DNA of 64,000 nucleotides from Spirochaetales bacterium (GCA_947478845.1 CANJXC010000010.1:1-64000); one strand, 5' to 3'. Positions 8,507 through 18,594 are shown, numbered from the stretch's first letter. Notes: generated from the sequence alone by a model not told the origin. Program-made: numbers and translations.

Positions 8507-9448
8507 TCATTCGGGATGAAAAGTCAATGACCATCGCTTCAGGTCGGCGGCCACCGTACCGAGCCGGTCAGGGTGGTGCCACTCAACCCCAGGGAGCGAG
8601 CGGAAAAAGGTCAATTGCCTCTTCGCATAGCGGCGGGAATGCAGCGCAATTGAACGTCGAACTTGCTCTCGGTCGCCCTCGCCATCGACAAGCCAGGGGA
8701 AAAATTCCGAGTAGCCGATTCCCTGCAAGCCAGGACTTTGCGCATGATACCCGTTTCGAAGAAGAGCCCGGACTTCCTCCTCGAGGCCTTGTTCGAACAT
8801 GGCGTCTACCCGGGCTTCAATGCGAGAATAGAGTTCTGGGCGCGGTCGGTCGAGTCCTAGTAACCGCACCTCGTACCCAGGCCTAGGAACGCCGGGCCGT
8901 AGATACCAAGAAAGGGGCCGCCCGGTTTGGAGCCACACTTCCCAAGCCCGGCAAAGGCGGTAACGGTCGCCGGCCTGAATCCGGGATGCCGACACGGGGT
9001 CGACCCCCTCGAGGGCTTCACGGAACCTTGACTCTCCCCACGCCTCCCAATCTTTCTGGGCCTGGAGCCGGTACTGGGGAACAGCAAGGGGGGTGGCCGG
9101 GAGCCCAAACAAAAAATTGGAAAAATAGAAGGCAGTTCCTCCCGAAAGTACAGGAAGTTTGCCCCGGGCGAGGATGTCGTCGACGCAGCGATCGGCCTCT
9201 GTAACGAACTCCCCCACATCAAAAGGCTCCCCAGGAGTACGGATATCGAGCAAATGGTGACGGGGATGTTGGCGGGCGTAGGCATCGGGTTTGGCAGAGC
9301 CAATGTCGAGACCACGGTAAACCTGAACGGAATCGACAACGACAATTTCAGCCCACTGGTCGAAACTTTCGGCGGCGGCAACGGTTTTTCCGACACCGGT
9401 AGGTCCGAAAAGAAACGCTACAGGCTTATTCTTCGAGGCGGTACTCAA
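8507..9448 (-). CDS. miaA: tRNA dimethylallyltransferase
   Basis: Adds a dimethylallyl group to A37 of tRNAs that read U-starting codons. The 313-residue protein has the P-loop FGPTGVGKT near the N-terminus, the substrate motif DSVQVYRGLDIGSAKP and the late GIGYSEFFPWL block, with LHSRRYAKRQLTFFR near the end. All are family signatures. The 5' end overlaps rpoZ by 23 bases, suggesting coupled translation. Confidence 0.95.
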   Translation of the reverse strand: MSTASKNKPVAFLFGPTGVGKTVAAAESFDQWAEIVVVDSVQVYRGLDIGSAKPDAYARQHPRHHLLDIRTPGEPFDVGEFVTEADRCVDDILARGKLPVLSGGTAFYFSNFLFGLPATPLAVPQYRLQAQKDWEAWGESRFREALEGVDPVSASRIQAGDRYRLCRAWEVWLQTGRPLSWYLRPGVPRPGYEVRLLGLDRPRPELYSRIEARVDAMFEQGLEEEVRALLRNGYHAQSPGLQGIGYSEFFPWLVDGEGDREQVRRSIALHSRRYAKRQLTFFRSLPGVEWHHPDRLGTVAADLKRWSLTFHPE

Positions 9449-9617
9449 TTTTCTTGGAGAAAATCTGATGCAGAGAGGTAGAAACCACTTTGCCGCTGTG
9501 GAGGTTTAAGTCTTCATCCCCGATTTCTGTAATCTGGCGGGCGCGGCGGATAACGGCGTTGGTCACTTCGTAGATATTTCCTTCGAAGTTCACGATCTTG
9601 TCGAGATTAATGGCCAT
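9426..9617 (-). CDS. rpoZ: RNA polymerase omega subunit
   Basis: A 63-residue omega-like protein. The core NIYEVTNAVIRRARQI matches the conserved omega helix (in E. coli RFDLVLVAARRARQM), and the short C-terminal tail is typical of spirochaetes. It would help assemble the beta-prime subunit. GGAGG lies before the ATG. It overlaps miaA downstream and follows the TPR protein gene by 54 bases. Confidence 0.85.
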   Translation of the reverse strand: MAINLDKIVNFEGNIYEVTNAVIRRARQITEIGDEDLNLHSGKVVSTSLHQIFSKKIEYRLEE

Positions 9618-9671
9618 TGAGGTCCTCCGGAACCCCCTTTGTACACCAATCAGGCGGGTTTGTAAAGGTGC

Positions 9672-12344
9672 TCAAGGCTTTAGGGCTGCCAGGCGGGCTG
9701 AAACTCTGGCGATGTCGTCGGACTTCCCGGCCGCCTTCCAAAGCTCGAGGGCCTCCTTGAGGGCATTCAGGCGGAACTCCAGGGGAACACCAGGCCCAGC
9801 GGATTTCTCGGTCGTTTCTCGCTGGCGTGCAGACTCTTCAGGTCGCCCTTCCTTTTCCAGAACCTGCGCCAGTCCCATGCGGGCAAAATACACCGACAAA
9901 TCGTCACCGAGACTTTGGGCAGCTTCAAAGTAAGTTCGAGCATCTTCGGTGCGGTTTTTCGCCAGCGACCATTGTCCGGCGATGGTCAAAGCCTGGGAAC
10001 GCTGGCTCGACCAGGGTGCCTCCCTGCTGAGTTTTTGGAGCTCTCCCAAAGCCTGTGCCGGGTCGATATCGAGTTGACTCTTCCACCAGGCCAGATCGAA
10101 CTCGGTACGTACCTGGGGGGTCAGTGGCCAATTGCGGGATTCCTTGACCAGTTGCTCCAGGAGATCCGGGTAGGCAGCACTGGCTGCGCAGGCCGACCGC
10201 GCTACGGCTACGGAGCTTGATTGCAACCCGAAGCGGCCGAAGAAATCCGCGTACCGAGCCAATGCCAACTTTGTGTCGCCAGTGCCCAAAAGGGCACCTG
10301 CTGCTCGTGGAAGGGCTTTTTCGACCAAAGGCGAGGCAGGGTGCAGGCGGATAAGTGTCTCGAAGGCCGCGGTGGCTTCGGACGCTAGCCCCAAGGCCGT
10401 AGCACCTTGGCCGTATAGGAACCAGGCATTGGCACCTACCTCGGTTGTAGCAGCCTCTTTTTCCAACGCCAGCAACTGTTCGTTCGCCCGGGAGATCTGA
10501 CCCAGTTGGAGGTAGGCCAAGGCCATAGCCTGCCGGGTCTGGTCACGGGCCGCCCCCTGGAGGCTGGGAAAGTTCTGGTTCCAACGCTCGAGGGCAGAGT
10601 TCCAATCCTTGCTCTGGGCATAAACATTGCCCGAACGGAACAAGGCTTCACCAGCCCGAAAATCGGCGGGAAACTGCGACGCGAACTGCTGATAGCGGCC
10701 GCTCGCCTTGGCCGGGTCACCCAGCTCTGCCGAGGCTTCCACACCCTCCCAAAGGGCGGTCGCTTTCCGGGCTGGATCGCTCAGGTGAACCGAGGCAGAG
10801 GCAAAAGCCTCCCAAGCGGCGACAAAATTGCGGTCTTTAAGTTGAGCCTTGGCCAAAGCATACCAAGCGTCACCGGCCCAGTCACCGTTGGGCTTTTCGC
10901 GGATGAGGCGCTCCAAAGAGCCCCGAGCAAGCCCCGAGTTTCCGGCGTTCACAAAGGCCTGTCCACGTGCCAGTAGAGCGCGCTCGTAAAGCTCACCCGA
11001 CTTCAGTTCGTTGACCAACCCGTAGAACCAAGACTCCGCCCGCAGAGGCTCGTCACGCTTCAAGTAGACCAACCCCATTTGATAGCGCACCTCGGTAAGC
11101 CGAGAATAGGATGGAAAATCCTTGAGAATCCGGTCAAGATCCCGCAGGGCACCGGAGGTGTCTCCAGCTGGTAGGAGCAAACCCGCTCTGGCATCCAACC
11201 ACTGAGGAAGCGAGGGGGAGGAGGGATACCCCTGGATCAGTCGGCTGAGGATAGTTTGAGCAGGCTTTGCTGCGCCCCCCGCTTGATAGTCCTCGGCAGC
11301 CCGGGAAAGCGTTTGTTCATCCTCGGGCTGGGAGTCCAACAGTTGGGCGGCTTCTAGCCATCGACCATTGGCTTCCAAAATCGAAGCTTGGCGACGCACC
11401 GCCATCAAGACTAGTGTGGCATCGGGGCCTTTGGCAGCCTTGGCCCAAAGGTCCAAATCGGGTTTACCGCTCTCATCTCCCAACAGCGCAAGATTAAGAA
11501 ATAGTTTTTGCCTCACCAAGGGGTCGGTCTCTCGGACAAGCCGCAGAAGAATTGCTTGCCGGCTGGCCTCGTTGTTTCCGGCCTTACGGAAGGCCTCGAT
11601 ACGCCGGGTCTCCCAAAAATCGCGATCGTCGGGAAAAAGCAAGGCCGATTCCTCGATCAGGAGGACGGTGTTGGATCCCGAACCGGTTAGCTCTAGGTCG
11701 ATTCGGGCTTTGCGAGCCTCTTGGTCCCACTTCGAAGCGGGGGCTTCCAAGCTGGCCCTGCGAAACCATTCTAGGGCGTCCGCCATGGCGCCTTCGATTT
11801 GGGCCTGGCGTCCCAAAAGGAGTTCGGCCCTAGCACGCAGGTCGGTTTCTACGCTCAACGCGAGGAACTTTTTCCAAAGATCCACCGCGGCAGCGTCTTG
11901 TTTCATTTGCTGGCGTAGCAGCCCTAGGTGGAACAAAGAACGCACATACCAAAGCTTTTCTTCCGGAAACCCGGCTTGGGCTAACAGTTCGCGCTCGGCC
12001 ACAGGAAGCAGGCCGGCAGCCATAGCTGACACCCCCTTCCAATACGGCAAGCGCTTGCGAAACTCCGAGAGGGGCCAGGTCCGTTCCAGTTTTTGGAAGC
12101 TGTCGAGGGCCAATTGAGGCTGGCCAGCCTGATACTGGCTGACAGCACGCAGGAAGGCTGCGGTGATAGAGCGGGAATCTTCAGGAAACTCTTTCATTAG
12201 CCGCGAGAAAACCGCAATGGCACCGGCATAGTCCTGCCGTCCGAAAGCAGAGCTTCCTTGGTCGAGAAGGTCGTTCGCGCTCGGGCCTGCCCAAAGAGCC
12301 CCCGCCAGGATAAAGAAAAATCCGGCCGTCGCCGGAAACTTCAC
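9672..12344 (-). CDS. Large exported TPR-repeat protein
   Basis: An 890-residue protein with an N-terminal signal peptide (FPATAGFFFILAGALWAGPSA) and, after it, tandem TPR-like helical pairs for nearly its whole length, such as ALDSFQKLERTWP, AERELLAQAGFPEEKLWY and AYLQLGQISRANEQLLALEKE. It is likely a periplasmic protein-interaction scaffold of the Tol-Pal/YbgF or BamD type in general form; the exact role is unknown. I chose GTG at 12344, just after the clpC stop, because it starts directly at the signal peptide; the frame runs on upstream inside clpC, but that part is not convincing protein. Confidence 0.8.
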   Translation of the reverse strand: MKFPATAGFFFILAGALWAGPSANDLLDQGSSAFGRQDYAGAIAVFSRLMKEFPEDSRSITAAFLRAVSQYQAGQPQLALDSFQKLERTWPLSEFRKRLPYWKGVSAMAAGLLPVAERELLAQAGFPEEKLWYVRSLFHLGLLRQQMKQDAAAVDLWKKFLALSVETDLRARAELLLGRQAQIEGAMADALEWFRRASLEAPASKWDQEARKARIDLELTGSGSNTVLLIEESALLFPDDRDFWETRRIEAFRKAGNNEASRQAILLRLVRETDPLVRQKLFLNLALLGDESGKPDLDLWAKAAKGPDATLVLMAVRRQASILEANGRWLEAAQLLDSQPEDEQTLSRAAEDYQAGGAAKPAQTILSRLIQGYPSSPSLPQWLDARAGLLLPAGDTSGALRDLDRILKDFPSYSRLTEVRYQMGLVYLKRDEPLRAESWFYGLVNELKSGELYERALLARGQAFVNAGNSGLARGSLERLIREKPNGDWAGDAWYALAKAQLKDRNFVAAWEAFASASVHLSDPARKATALWEGVEASAELGDPAKASGRYQQFASQFPADFRAGEALFRSGNVYAQSKDWNSALERWNQNFPSLQGAARDQTRQAMALAYLQLGQISRANEQLLALEKEAATTEVGANAWFLYGQGATALGLASEATAAFETLIRLHPASPLVEKALPRAAGALLGTGDTKLALARYADFFGRFGLQSSSVAVARSACAASAAYPDLLEQLVKESRNWPLTPQVRTEFDLAWWKSQLDIDPAQALGELQKLSREAPWSSQRSQALTIAGQWSLAKNRTEDARTYFEAAQSLGDDLSVYFARMGLAQVLEKEGRPEESARQRETTEKSAGPGVPLEFRLNALKEALELWKAAGKSDDIARVSARLAALKP

Positions 12345-12345
12345 G

Positions 12346-14859
12346 TCACCTGACTCCGACGAGTTTGACTTCGGCCGATGGCTGGAACTTCTTGATTTTA
12401 AGAGCCAGCTTGCTACGCCGAAGTTCAACAGTGATGTGGTCGCCGCTTTGCAGCTGACCTTCGAGAATCCGCAGCGACAAGAGGTCTTCGAGTTCCTTTT
12501 GCAGGGTACGGCGGAGCGGCCTAGCTCCATAGGTGACATCGTAACCTTTGGTGATCAGCCAATGTCTGGCTTTTGCGGTAACGTCGATCCGCAAGTTCCG
12601 CTGCAGTAGTCGTTCGCCAATCTCGCCAAGCATGAGGTGAAATATCGATTCCACTTGCTTTCCGGTGAGAGCATGGAAGACCACGATTTCATCAACGCGA
12701 TTGATGAACTCGGGCCGAAACTGCTTCTTGAGCTCGCTGAGCGCAGAGGACCTGATCTCGTTATAGCTCAGCATACCCTCGCCGTTATTAAATCCCAGGC
12801 TTCCGGTACGGGTGATCTGCCGGGCCCCAGCATTCGAAGTCATGATCACCAGGCAGTTGCGGAAACTGACCGTGTGTCCCAGATTGTCCTGAAGTTCGCC
12901 CTCTTCAAGGATCTGGAGCAGAAGGTTGAACACATCAGGGTGCGCCTTCTCGATCTCGTCGAGGAGCACCACGCAATAGGGCCTACGCCGGATTTTCTCG
13001 GTGAGCAGGCCACCTTCCTCGTACCCAATATACCCGGGAGGAGCACCCACTAGCCTGCTGACGTTGTGTTTCTCCATGAAGTCGCTCATATCGAGCCGGA
13101 TGACGTTGTCGGCGGAACCGAAGAGGAACTCGGCCAGTGTTTTGGCGAGCAGGGTTTTACCGACACCGGTAGGACCCAAAAAAATAAAGGAACCGAGCGG
13201 ACGCTTCGGTGAGTTCAACCCGGTGCGGGAGCGGCGTATGGCCGAAGCAATGGCCGCGATGGCCTCGTGCTGGCCGATCACAGATTGGTGAAGCACCTTT
13301 TCGATAGCGAGAAGTTTGTCGGCCTCTGTCTGGGCAATACTGGATAAGGGAATACCCGTGATCTCAGAAAGGATGTTGTAGATGTCTTGAGCGTCCACCA
13401 CCCGCGGAGCGCCCTCGGGACCTGTTTCCCAGCGGGATTTCAGATCCTCGATTTCCTGTTTTACCCGTCTGACGTCGTCCCTGATGGCGGCGGCGTGCTC
13501 GTAACTCTGATTGGTGACCAGGTCATTTTTTTCGCGGGTCAATTGTTCCACTTGAGCTTCGAGATCCTGAATTTCGCGTGGACGGACGGTCGAGGCCAGT
13601 TTTTTGTGAGAGCCGGCCTCATCGAGGAGGTCGATCGCCTTGTCGGGCAGAGACCGGTCACTGATATACCGGCTCGAGAGGGTGGCGGCCGCTTCGATGG
13701 CCTCGGGAAGGTAGGTAACGTTGTGGAACTTGGCGTAACGCGGGGCTATTCCCGTCAAGATTTCTATGGACTGGTCAACGTTAGGTTCCGTGACAAGCAC
13801 GCTTTGAAAACGGCGTTCGAGGGCAGCGTCCCGCTCGATATACTTGCGGTACTCGGAAAGCGTTGTAGCTCCAATGCACTGAATCTCTCCGCGCGAAAGG
13901 GCCGGCTTAAGCATGTTGCTCGCGTCGATGGCTCCTTCGGCGCCTCCGGCCCCGATGATCGTGTGAAGCTCATCGATAAAAAGGATGATGTTGCCTACCG
14001 AGGCGATTTCTTTCATGACCCTCTTCAGCCGCTCTTCAAATTCGCCGCGGTACTTGGTTCCCGCGATCAGGGCTGCTAGGTCGAGGACCATGACCCGTTT
14101 TCCTGCGAGGGCGTCGGGTGCCTGACCACTGACAATGAGCTGAGCCAGAGCTTCTACAATGGCGGTTTTTCCTACTCCGGGCTCACCGATAAGCACCGGA
14201 TTGTTTTTGGTGCGCCGAGCGAGGATTTGAATGAGGCGCTGAATCTCTTTCTCTCGCCCGATCACCGGATCTAGAACCTTTTTAAGTGCCAAGGCGGTGA
14301 GGTCGCGTGAAAACTCATCAAGAGTCGGTGTGGATTTCTTGACCGTGGCTGCCGGACGCTTCCAACGCGAGTCATCGGTGCCAGAGGTACTGGTCCGCTC
14401 TTCTTTGGGCCGCAGAGTGTCACCCCCTGAGAGCTCACTGATGACATCCCGCAGAATCTCAAGGGAAATGGACTTATCGGACAGGTATTGGTTGACCACG
14501 CTTCCCTGCTCCGCCACGGTGGCCAAAAGCAGGTGTTCCGTGCCGATGTATTCATGCCCCAGAGTACGGGCTTCGTTGGCACTTTCCTCAAGGATTTTCT
14601 TGCCCCGTTTGGAAGGAGGAACGTCGCCTAAAATAAAGCCAGACGGTTTGCGGGGAATGGACTTTTCAATTTCCGACTGCATGTCACCAAGATCGAGATT
14701 CATAGACTTCAATGCCTTGTAGCCGATGCCCTCTCCGTCCTTGAGAAGGGCCAAGATGACATGTTCAGGGAGCAGAAGGTCGGAATGAAAGCGACGGGCC
14801 TCTTCCTGAGCCAACTGGGTCAAAATCCGTTGAGCTCGTTGTGTCAGTCCTTTGAACAT
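12346..14859 (-). CDS. clpC: ClpC-type AAA+ protease ATPase subunit
   Basis: Unfoldase that feeds proteins to ClpP. The 837 residues read in order: two Clp_N repeats (LTQRAQRILTQLAQEEARR and HEYIGTEHLLLA), AAA+ module 1 with Walker A GEPGVGKTA, a UVR-like middle segment (SYEHAAAIRDDVRRVKQEIEDL), AAA+ module 2 with Walker A GPTGVGKTLLAK, and the C-terminal D2-small domain. The UVR segment separates ClpC from ClpA and ClpB. The GGAGG upstream supports the ATG. No clpP is in the window. Confidence 0.96.
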   Translation of the reverse strand: MFKGLTQRAQRILTQLAQEEARRFHSDLLLPEHVILALLKDGEGIGYKALKSMNLDLGDMQSEIEKSIPRKPSGFILGDVPPSKRGKKILEESANEARTLGHEYIGTEHLLLATVAEQGSVVNQYLSDKSISLEILRDVISELSGGDTLRPKEERTSTSGTDDSRWKRPAATVKKSTPTLDEFSRDLTALALKKVLDPVIGREKEIQRLIQILARRTKNNPVLIGEPGVGKTAIVEALAQLIVSGQAPDALAGKRVMVLDLAALIAGTKYRGEFEERLKRVMKEIASVGNIILFIDELHTIIGAGGAEGAIDASNMLKPALSRGEIQCIGATTLSEYRKYIERDAALERRFQSVLVTEPNVDQSIEILTGIAPRYAKFHNVTYLPEAIEAAATLSSRYISDRSLPDKAIDLLDEAGSHKKLASTVRPREIQDLEAQVEQLTREKNDLVTNQSYEHAAAIRDDVRRVKQEIEDLKSRWETGPEGAPRVVDAQDIYNILSEITGIPLSSIAQTEADKLLAIEKVLHQSVIGQHEAIAAIASAIRRSRTGLNSPKRPLGSFIFLGPTGVGKTLLAKTLAEFLFGSADNVIRLDMSDFMEKHNVSRLVGAPPGYIGYEEGGLLTEKIRRRPYCVVLLDEIEKAHPDVFNLLLQILEEGELQDNLGHTVSFRNCLVIMTSNAGARQITRTGSLGFNNGEGMLSYNEIRSSALSELKKQFRPEFINRVDEIVVFHALTGKQVESIFHLMLGEIGERLLQRNLRIDVTAKARHWLITKGYDVTYGARPLRRTLQKELEDLLSLRILEGQLQSGDHITVELRRSKLALKIKKFQPSAEVKLVGVR

Positions 14860-14904
14860 GTTGAAAGCCTCCGGGGAACACCTCTGTAAGTATACGAGAA
14901 AATC

Positions 14905-15870
14905 TTAGGAAAGTTCTAGTTTTTTCAGCACCAGCGCCGGAGAGTCGGGGGCCGTTAAGAGCCAGGAACGATGGGTCCCTTTTCGAAAATCGCTGGGCAA
15001 AGTGTAGGGGGTGATTTCTTGGCTCACACACGCAAGGCCAGGAGGAAGGTCCAAACGGAACTTGGTGAAATTGTTGCTGAAGAACAGGATACCTTCGGGG
15101 TTCAGCAGCCCCATGCAACGTTCAATCATCCAGCCATGGTCACGCTGAACGTCGAGAGTCCCATCCATTCTCTTGGAGTTCGAGAACGTGGGTGGGTCGA
15201 GGACAATAAGATCAAACTGCCGCTTCCTTTCTGTGCGCAGAAAATCCAGGGCGTCCCGACGGACCAAACGGTGGGAGGCTGAAGCCAACCCGTTGGCAGC
15301 TAGATTCTCAGCCGCCCAAGCGAGGTACCTTTGGCTAAGGTCGAGAGAGACCGAGGAAAACGCACCGCCGTGAGCCGCATAAACGGTAAAGCTCCCGGTG
15401 TAGGCAAAGAGGTTGAGGACTTTTCGGCCCGCTGAAAGGTCACGAACATAGGCCCGGCTCCACCGATGGTCGAGAAACAGTCCGGTGTCGAGGTAGTCGT
15501 CTAGGTTGACAAGGAACTTTAGGCCTCCTTCCCTCATTTGGCGCCGGGAGCCAGTTTCGGCCAGTTTCTCGTATTGATCCTTTCCCGTTTGCTTTTCCCG
15601 GGTCTTAATATGAAATCTTGAAAGCGGAATCCCCAGTGCCCCCGAAGCAGCCTCAAACACGGCCTCGGGAACCTGTTCAGAGTCGCCGCCAGAGAGCACC
15701 CACCAAACTAACTGGTCTTCATAGAGGTCAATGTGAAAATCAAACCCCTCCACATCTCGCTCGTACACCCGGAAGCAAGACACCTTGTTGACCGAAGCCC
15801 AGTGACGTCGGGCTTTCAGTTGGTGGGCCAACCGCTGCAGGAAGGCTGGAAGGTCGTCTAAAGGTAACAC
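14905..15870 (-). CDS. SAM-dependent rRNA methyltransferase, RlmK-like
   Basis: A 321-residue class I methyltransferase. It has VLNLFAYTGSFTVYAAHGGA (SAM motif I), SVSLDLSQRYLAWAAENLAANG, and the active-site block FDLIVLDPPTFSNSKRM. That block is typical of the RlmK half of E. coli RlmKL, which makes m7G2069 in 23S rRNA, and of RlmI relatives. The PUA domain of RlmI is not evident. The start is GTG, overlapping the HD-protein gene by 13 bases. The exact target base is inference. Confidence 0.85.
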   Translation of the reverse strand: MLPLDDLPAFLQRLAHQLKARRHWASVNKVSCFRVYERDVEGFDFHIDLYEDQLVWWVLSGGDSEQVPEAVFEAASGALGIPLSRFHIKTREKQTGKDQYEKLAETGSRRQMREGGLKFLVNLDDYLDTGLFLDHRWSRAYVRDLSAGRKVLNLFAYTGSFTVYAAHGGAFSSVSLDLSQRYLAWAAENLAANGLASASHRLVRRDALDFLRTERKRQFDLIVLDPPTFSNSKRMDGTLDVQRDHGWMIERCMGLLNPEGILFFSNNFTKFRLDLPPGLACVSQEITPYTLPSDFRKGTHRSWLLTAPDSPALVLKKLELS

Positions 15871-16661
15871 TTGGGTTCCATGCCCTCTAGAAGGGCATAA
15901 AGCTCGACGTGAGCCTTAACCGGGCTGGCTTTGATCTTGGGAAACAAAACTTCTTCCACCTGAAAGAAGCCCACCGACTCGGTCATGTGCACCTCGATCT
16001 TGATGGCACATCGTTCCCCTGGGACGATTTTCACCTTGTCTACCGCGGTGGCGCTGTAGCGGTGAATGTCGCCTAATTTCGCGTCTGTCGCTAGGATCAT
16101 CGGTATGCGGGCCCTTCCCTTTTCCATATCACAGCCATCGGCCACCAGAAGAATTCCTGCTTCCAACGAATGGATGGGAATCGTGGCCATGTGACCCATG
16201 ATGCACTCCATGGCAAGAGAACGGAGCATGATCCGTTTCACCAGATCGTCGGGGTAGAGTTGAGTGAGAGCTCGCTCCAAAATTGGGAGGGCTATCCAGA
16301 TGCCGGTGGTCTCATGGTGCGAACGGCCGAGGCTCATGCCCACATCATGCAGGAAAGCGGCCAGGACAAGAGCCGTTAGGCTGTCTTCGAAGCTACCGAT
16401 TTCTTCTTTTTCCAGACTCAGAGGAATCCCAGAATCCCTGAGGAAGAGCGCCATCTTGACGGCGTTGTAGGTGACCTTGCGCATGTGTACGGGGCCATGA
16501 TCGTTAAAGCCAAGCCGCTTGATGGCAACAATGTTGGAGTAATCCTGCAACGCAGCGACTTCGGCATCATCGCGCAGATACCGGTAGGCCGCCAGCGGGA
16601 GACCCGACAGCCTTGCCTCGATTTTTTCATTGACCAAAAGTTCTTTTGCCGAATGCATCAT
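15858..16661 (-). CDS. HD-domain metal-dependent phosphohydrolase
   Basis: A 267-residue protein of the HD superfamily. Metal ligands are visible as NDHGPVHMRKV (His55, His59), FLHDVGMSLGRSHHE (His105-Asp106, then a His pair), GHMA and VADGCDM. There is no signal peptide or membrane segment. The C-terminal 80 residues form a beta-rich extension ending with the rRNA methyltransferase overlap. Substrate unknown; related HD proteins act on nucleotides or cyclic dinucleotides, and the nearby PilZ gene would fit c-di-GMP signalling, but this is not the HD-GYP motif. It overlaps the upstream TPR gene by four bases. Confidence 0.8.
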   Translation of the reverse strand: MMHSAKELLVNEKIEARLSGLPLAAYRYLRDDAEVAALQDYSNIVAIKRLGFNDHGPVHMRKVTYNAVKMALFLRDSGIPLSLEKEEIGSFEDSLTALVLAAFLHDVGMSLGRSHHETTGIWIALPILERALTQLYPDDLVKRIMLRSLAMECIMGHMATIPIHSLEAGILLVADGCDMEKGRARIPMILATDAKLGDIHRYSATAVDKVKIVPGERCAIKIEVHMTESVGFFQVEEVLFPKIKASPVKAHVELYALLEGMEPKCYL

Positions 16662-17770
16662 GCCTCTCCCTTTTGGATCTGCTCAAGCATACGTGGGGCT
16701 ACCGGATCTTCAGGGTCGTATTCGAGCACAGACTCAAAGAAACTCACCGCCTCATCTTTGTTACCGCCCTTGAGCGCCAAAACGCCCAGATTGGAGATGA
16801 TTTTGGTATTCTCGCCGTCTTCCCTCAGCGCCCTTTCTAGCAGCCTCTTGGCTTCTTTCAGATCCCCGGTCTCCATCGCACAGATGGCCATTTCGTTGGC
16901 TGTGTCGATCAGGTCACCCCCGTTATCGAGGCACTTTTGGAACGCCTGCAGGGCCGGTTCCCAACTTCCCATGCGGCGGTGAGCCCAACCAAGCAGGAAC
17001 CACCCATTCCACACTTTCGGATGCTCTTTCAGAAACTCCTGCAACCGGGTTATACCCTGATCTTCCTGCCCGAGAAGGATAAAGTCGTACGCTTCCTTGA
17101 ACAAAGTATCGAGCCGCTCTTGTCTCTGTGCCTCGGCCAAGGCCTTACGAGCCGCTTTGAGTTTGACTTCATCCTTGCCAAGTTCAAAGTAGGTGTCAAA
17201 CAATCCTTTGGCGCGAACTACATTCTTTTGCTTCAGGTGGAAAAAACCGGCATAGAAGAAAGCATCTGGCATGGGCGGGGTCGAAACCAGGGCCTGCGAG
17301 AACTTTTTTTGGGCCATCGACAACAGATCTTCGGCCTTTGCCGACTGATTGCGACGCGAAAGTTCTTCGGCTTGCTCGTCGTATAAAAGGGCCAAGTTCA
17401 GAAGCGTGCGTGGGTGGGTGGGATCAAGCCCTTCCAGCGCCAAAAAGATTTCTTCAGCAAGCCGAAAGTCCTTGGCTTGGGCCTTGACGATGCCGGTACC
17501 GGAGAGTTCCTGAAACACTTCGGGTCGGATGGCAAGGATAAAGTCGCGAAAGTAATCAAAATCGGTATGGTTCCGTTCCCAAGCCATAATCTTGAGCATG
17601 GCCGCCAAAATCTGTTCCCAGCTGAGGTTTTCCGTCCGCGGCGGGGCACTCCCCCGCCCCTCAACTGGAAGGGGAATCTTGGGGTCAAGAGGGAACCCTG
17701 CCACCTCCCGGGCAAGTTCCGGGGGAACTTGGAGGTAATAGAGCTTGTGCCGGGGTTCATAAAAGGGCAT
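16658..17770 (-). CDS. Cytoplasmic TPR protein
   Basis: A 370-residue protein without a signal peptide. The N-terminal 90 residues (starting MPFYEPRHKLYYLQVPPEL) are unfamiliar; the rest has at least six TPR-type helical pairs, with clear ones at DLIDTANEMAICAMETGDLKEAKRLLERAL and the following ALKGGNKDEAVSFFESVLEYDPED. It is coupled by ATGA to the HD gene and follows the PilZ gene after four bases. Likely a protein-binding partner of one of these neighbours. Confidence 0.75.
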   Translation of the reverse strand: MPFYEPRHKLYYLQVPPELAREVAGFPLDPKIPLPVEGRGSAPPRTENLSWEQILAAMLKIMAWERNHTDFDYFRDFILAIRPEVFQELSGTGIVKAQAKDFRLAEEIFLALEGLDPTHPRTLLNLALLYDEQAEELSRRNQSAKAEDLLSMAQKKFSQALVSTPPMPDAFFYAGFFHLKQKNVVRAKGLFDTYFELGKDEVKLKAARKALAEAQRQERLDTLFKEAYDFILLGQEDQGITRLQEFLKEHPKVWNGWFLLGWAHRRMGSWEPALQAFQKCLDNGGDLIDTANEMAICAMETGDLKEAKRLLERALREDGENTKIISNLGVLALKGGNKDEAVSFFESVLEYDPEDPVAPRMLEQIQKGEA

Positions 17771-17773
17771 GGC

Positions 17774-18592
17774 TTATCCTTGTTTTGTACTCTTTTGGAG
17801 GCGGAGGTGCTCGTTGATCAGCAGCTTGTACTGGTGCGGCACAGAGGCCACGTCAAACTCAACTGAAACTCTCGCTATCTCCCGCCGGTCGACAACCTCT
17901 TCCACATGCACTATTTTTCCTGGCAAAAGGAGCGGAAGTCCTGTCTCCTGAATGACCAGCCTCAAAATCGCAGGACGGTTTTCGAGAAGCTTCACCTCTC
18001 CAGGAAGGAGAACTTGGGAACCACTAAAGGAAAGATCGCGGATCAGGCACTTCCTGTCGATTTTCTCGACGACCAAGATGGCGTTGCAGCTCGTAAACCC
18101 AAGTCTCCGGATCGAAGATTCGGTCACTGCGATGCGTACATCCTTGCGTTTCTGTGCATTGAGGTTGGCTTCAAGAAAACGCCCGAGAATCTCCACTAAA
18201 TCTTCGGGGGGCGTTTGGGTGAACTCAAGGGTCATCAAGTAGAGATCGTTCGCGGCTTCACTTTCGTACCGATTCCAGGCCTTGATCTTCACATTGACGA
18301 AGAAGACCACCGGTTCCGTTGCATCGGGATTACGAAAGCCATAGCGCAGTTGGCAGGTGGAGGTCCCGGCCTCTAAACGCGCCATCTGAGTGGTCTTGAG
18401 GCTGAGGATGATCTTTGCACCCATCAGGGAACTGGAATACAGAAGGCATGGCCAGTCTACGCCCCCCACCTTGAGGTACACCCGGTCCTGAAGGAAAGAA
18501 AGCAGTTGGGTCACTTCTTTGCTGAAAGTAACTTCTACTGCCCCATAAAGTTTGTAGTAGCCTTGCAGCTGCTGGCTTGTCGTGACACCCAT
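17774..18592 (-). CDS. PilZ-domain c-di-GMP-binding protein
   Basis: A 272-residue protein. The C-terminal half has the PilZ signature: KRKDVRI (RxxxR, Arg149 and Arg153) followed by IRDLSFSGSQV (DxSxxG, Asp186-Gly191), the two elements that bind c-di-GMP. The N-terminal 130 residues form a separate beta-rich domain, in the manner of the two-domain PilZ proteins of spirochaetes such as Borrelia PlzA. These link c-di-GMP to motility and host or environment response. It sits between zapA and the TPR/HD pair in one minus-strand series. Confidence 0.85.
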   Translation of the reverse strand: MGVTTSQQLQGYYKLYGAVEVTFSKEVTQLLSFLQDRVYLKVGGVDWPCLLYSSSLMGAKIILSLKTTQMARLEAGTSTCQLRYGFRNPDATEPVVFFVNVKIKAWNRYESEAANDLYLMTLEFTQTPPEDLVEILGRFLEANLNAQKRKDVRIAVTESSIRRLGFTSCNAILVVEKIDRKCLIRDLSFSGSQVLLPGEVKLLENRPAILRLVIQETGLPLLLPGKIVHVEEVVDRREIARVSVEFDVASVPHQYKLLINEHLRLQKSTKQG

Positions 18593-18594
18593 GG

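Noticed and set aside
13387-14079. A 230-codon plus-strand frame within clpC
   Set aside because: Antisense shadow of the ClpC AAA+ domain, no start signals.
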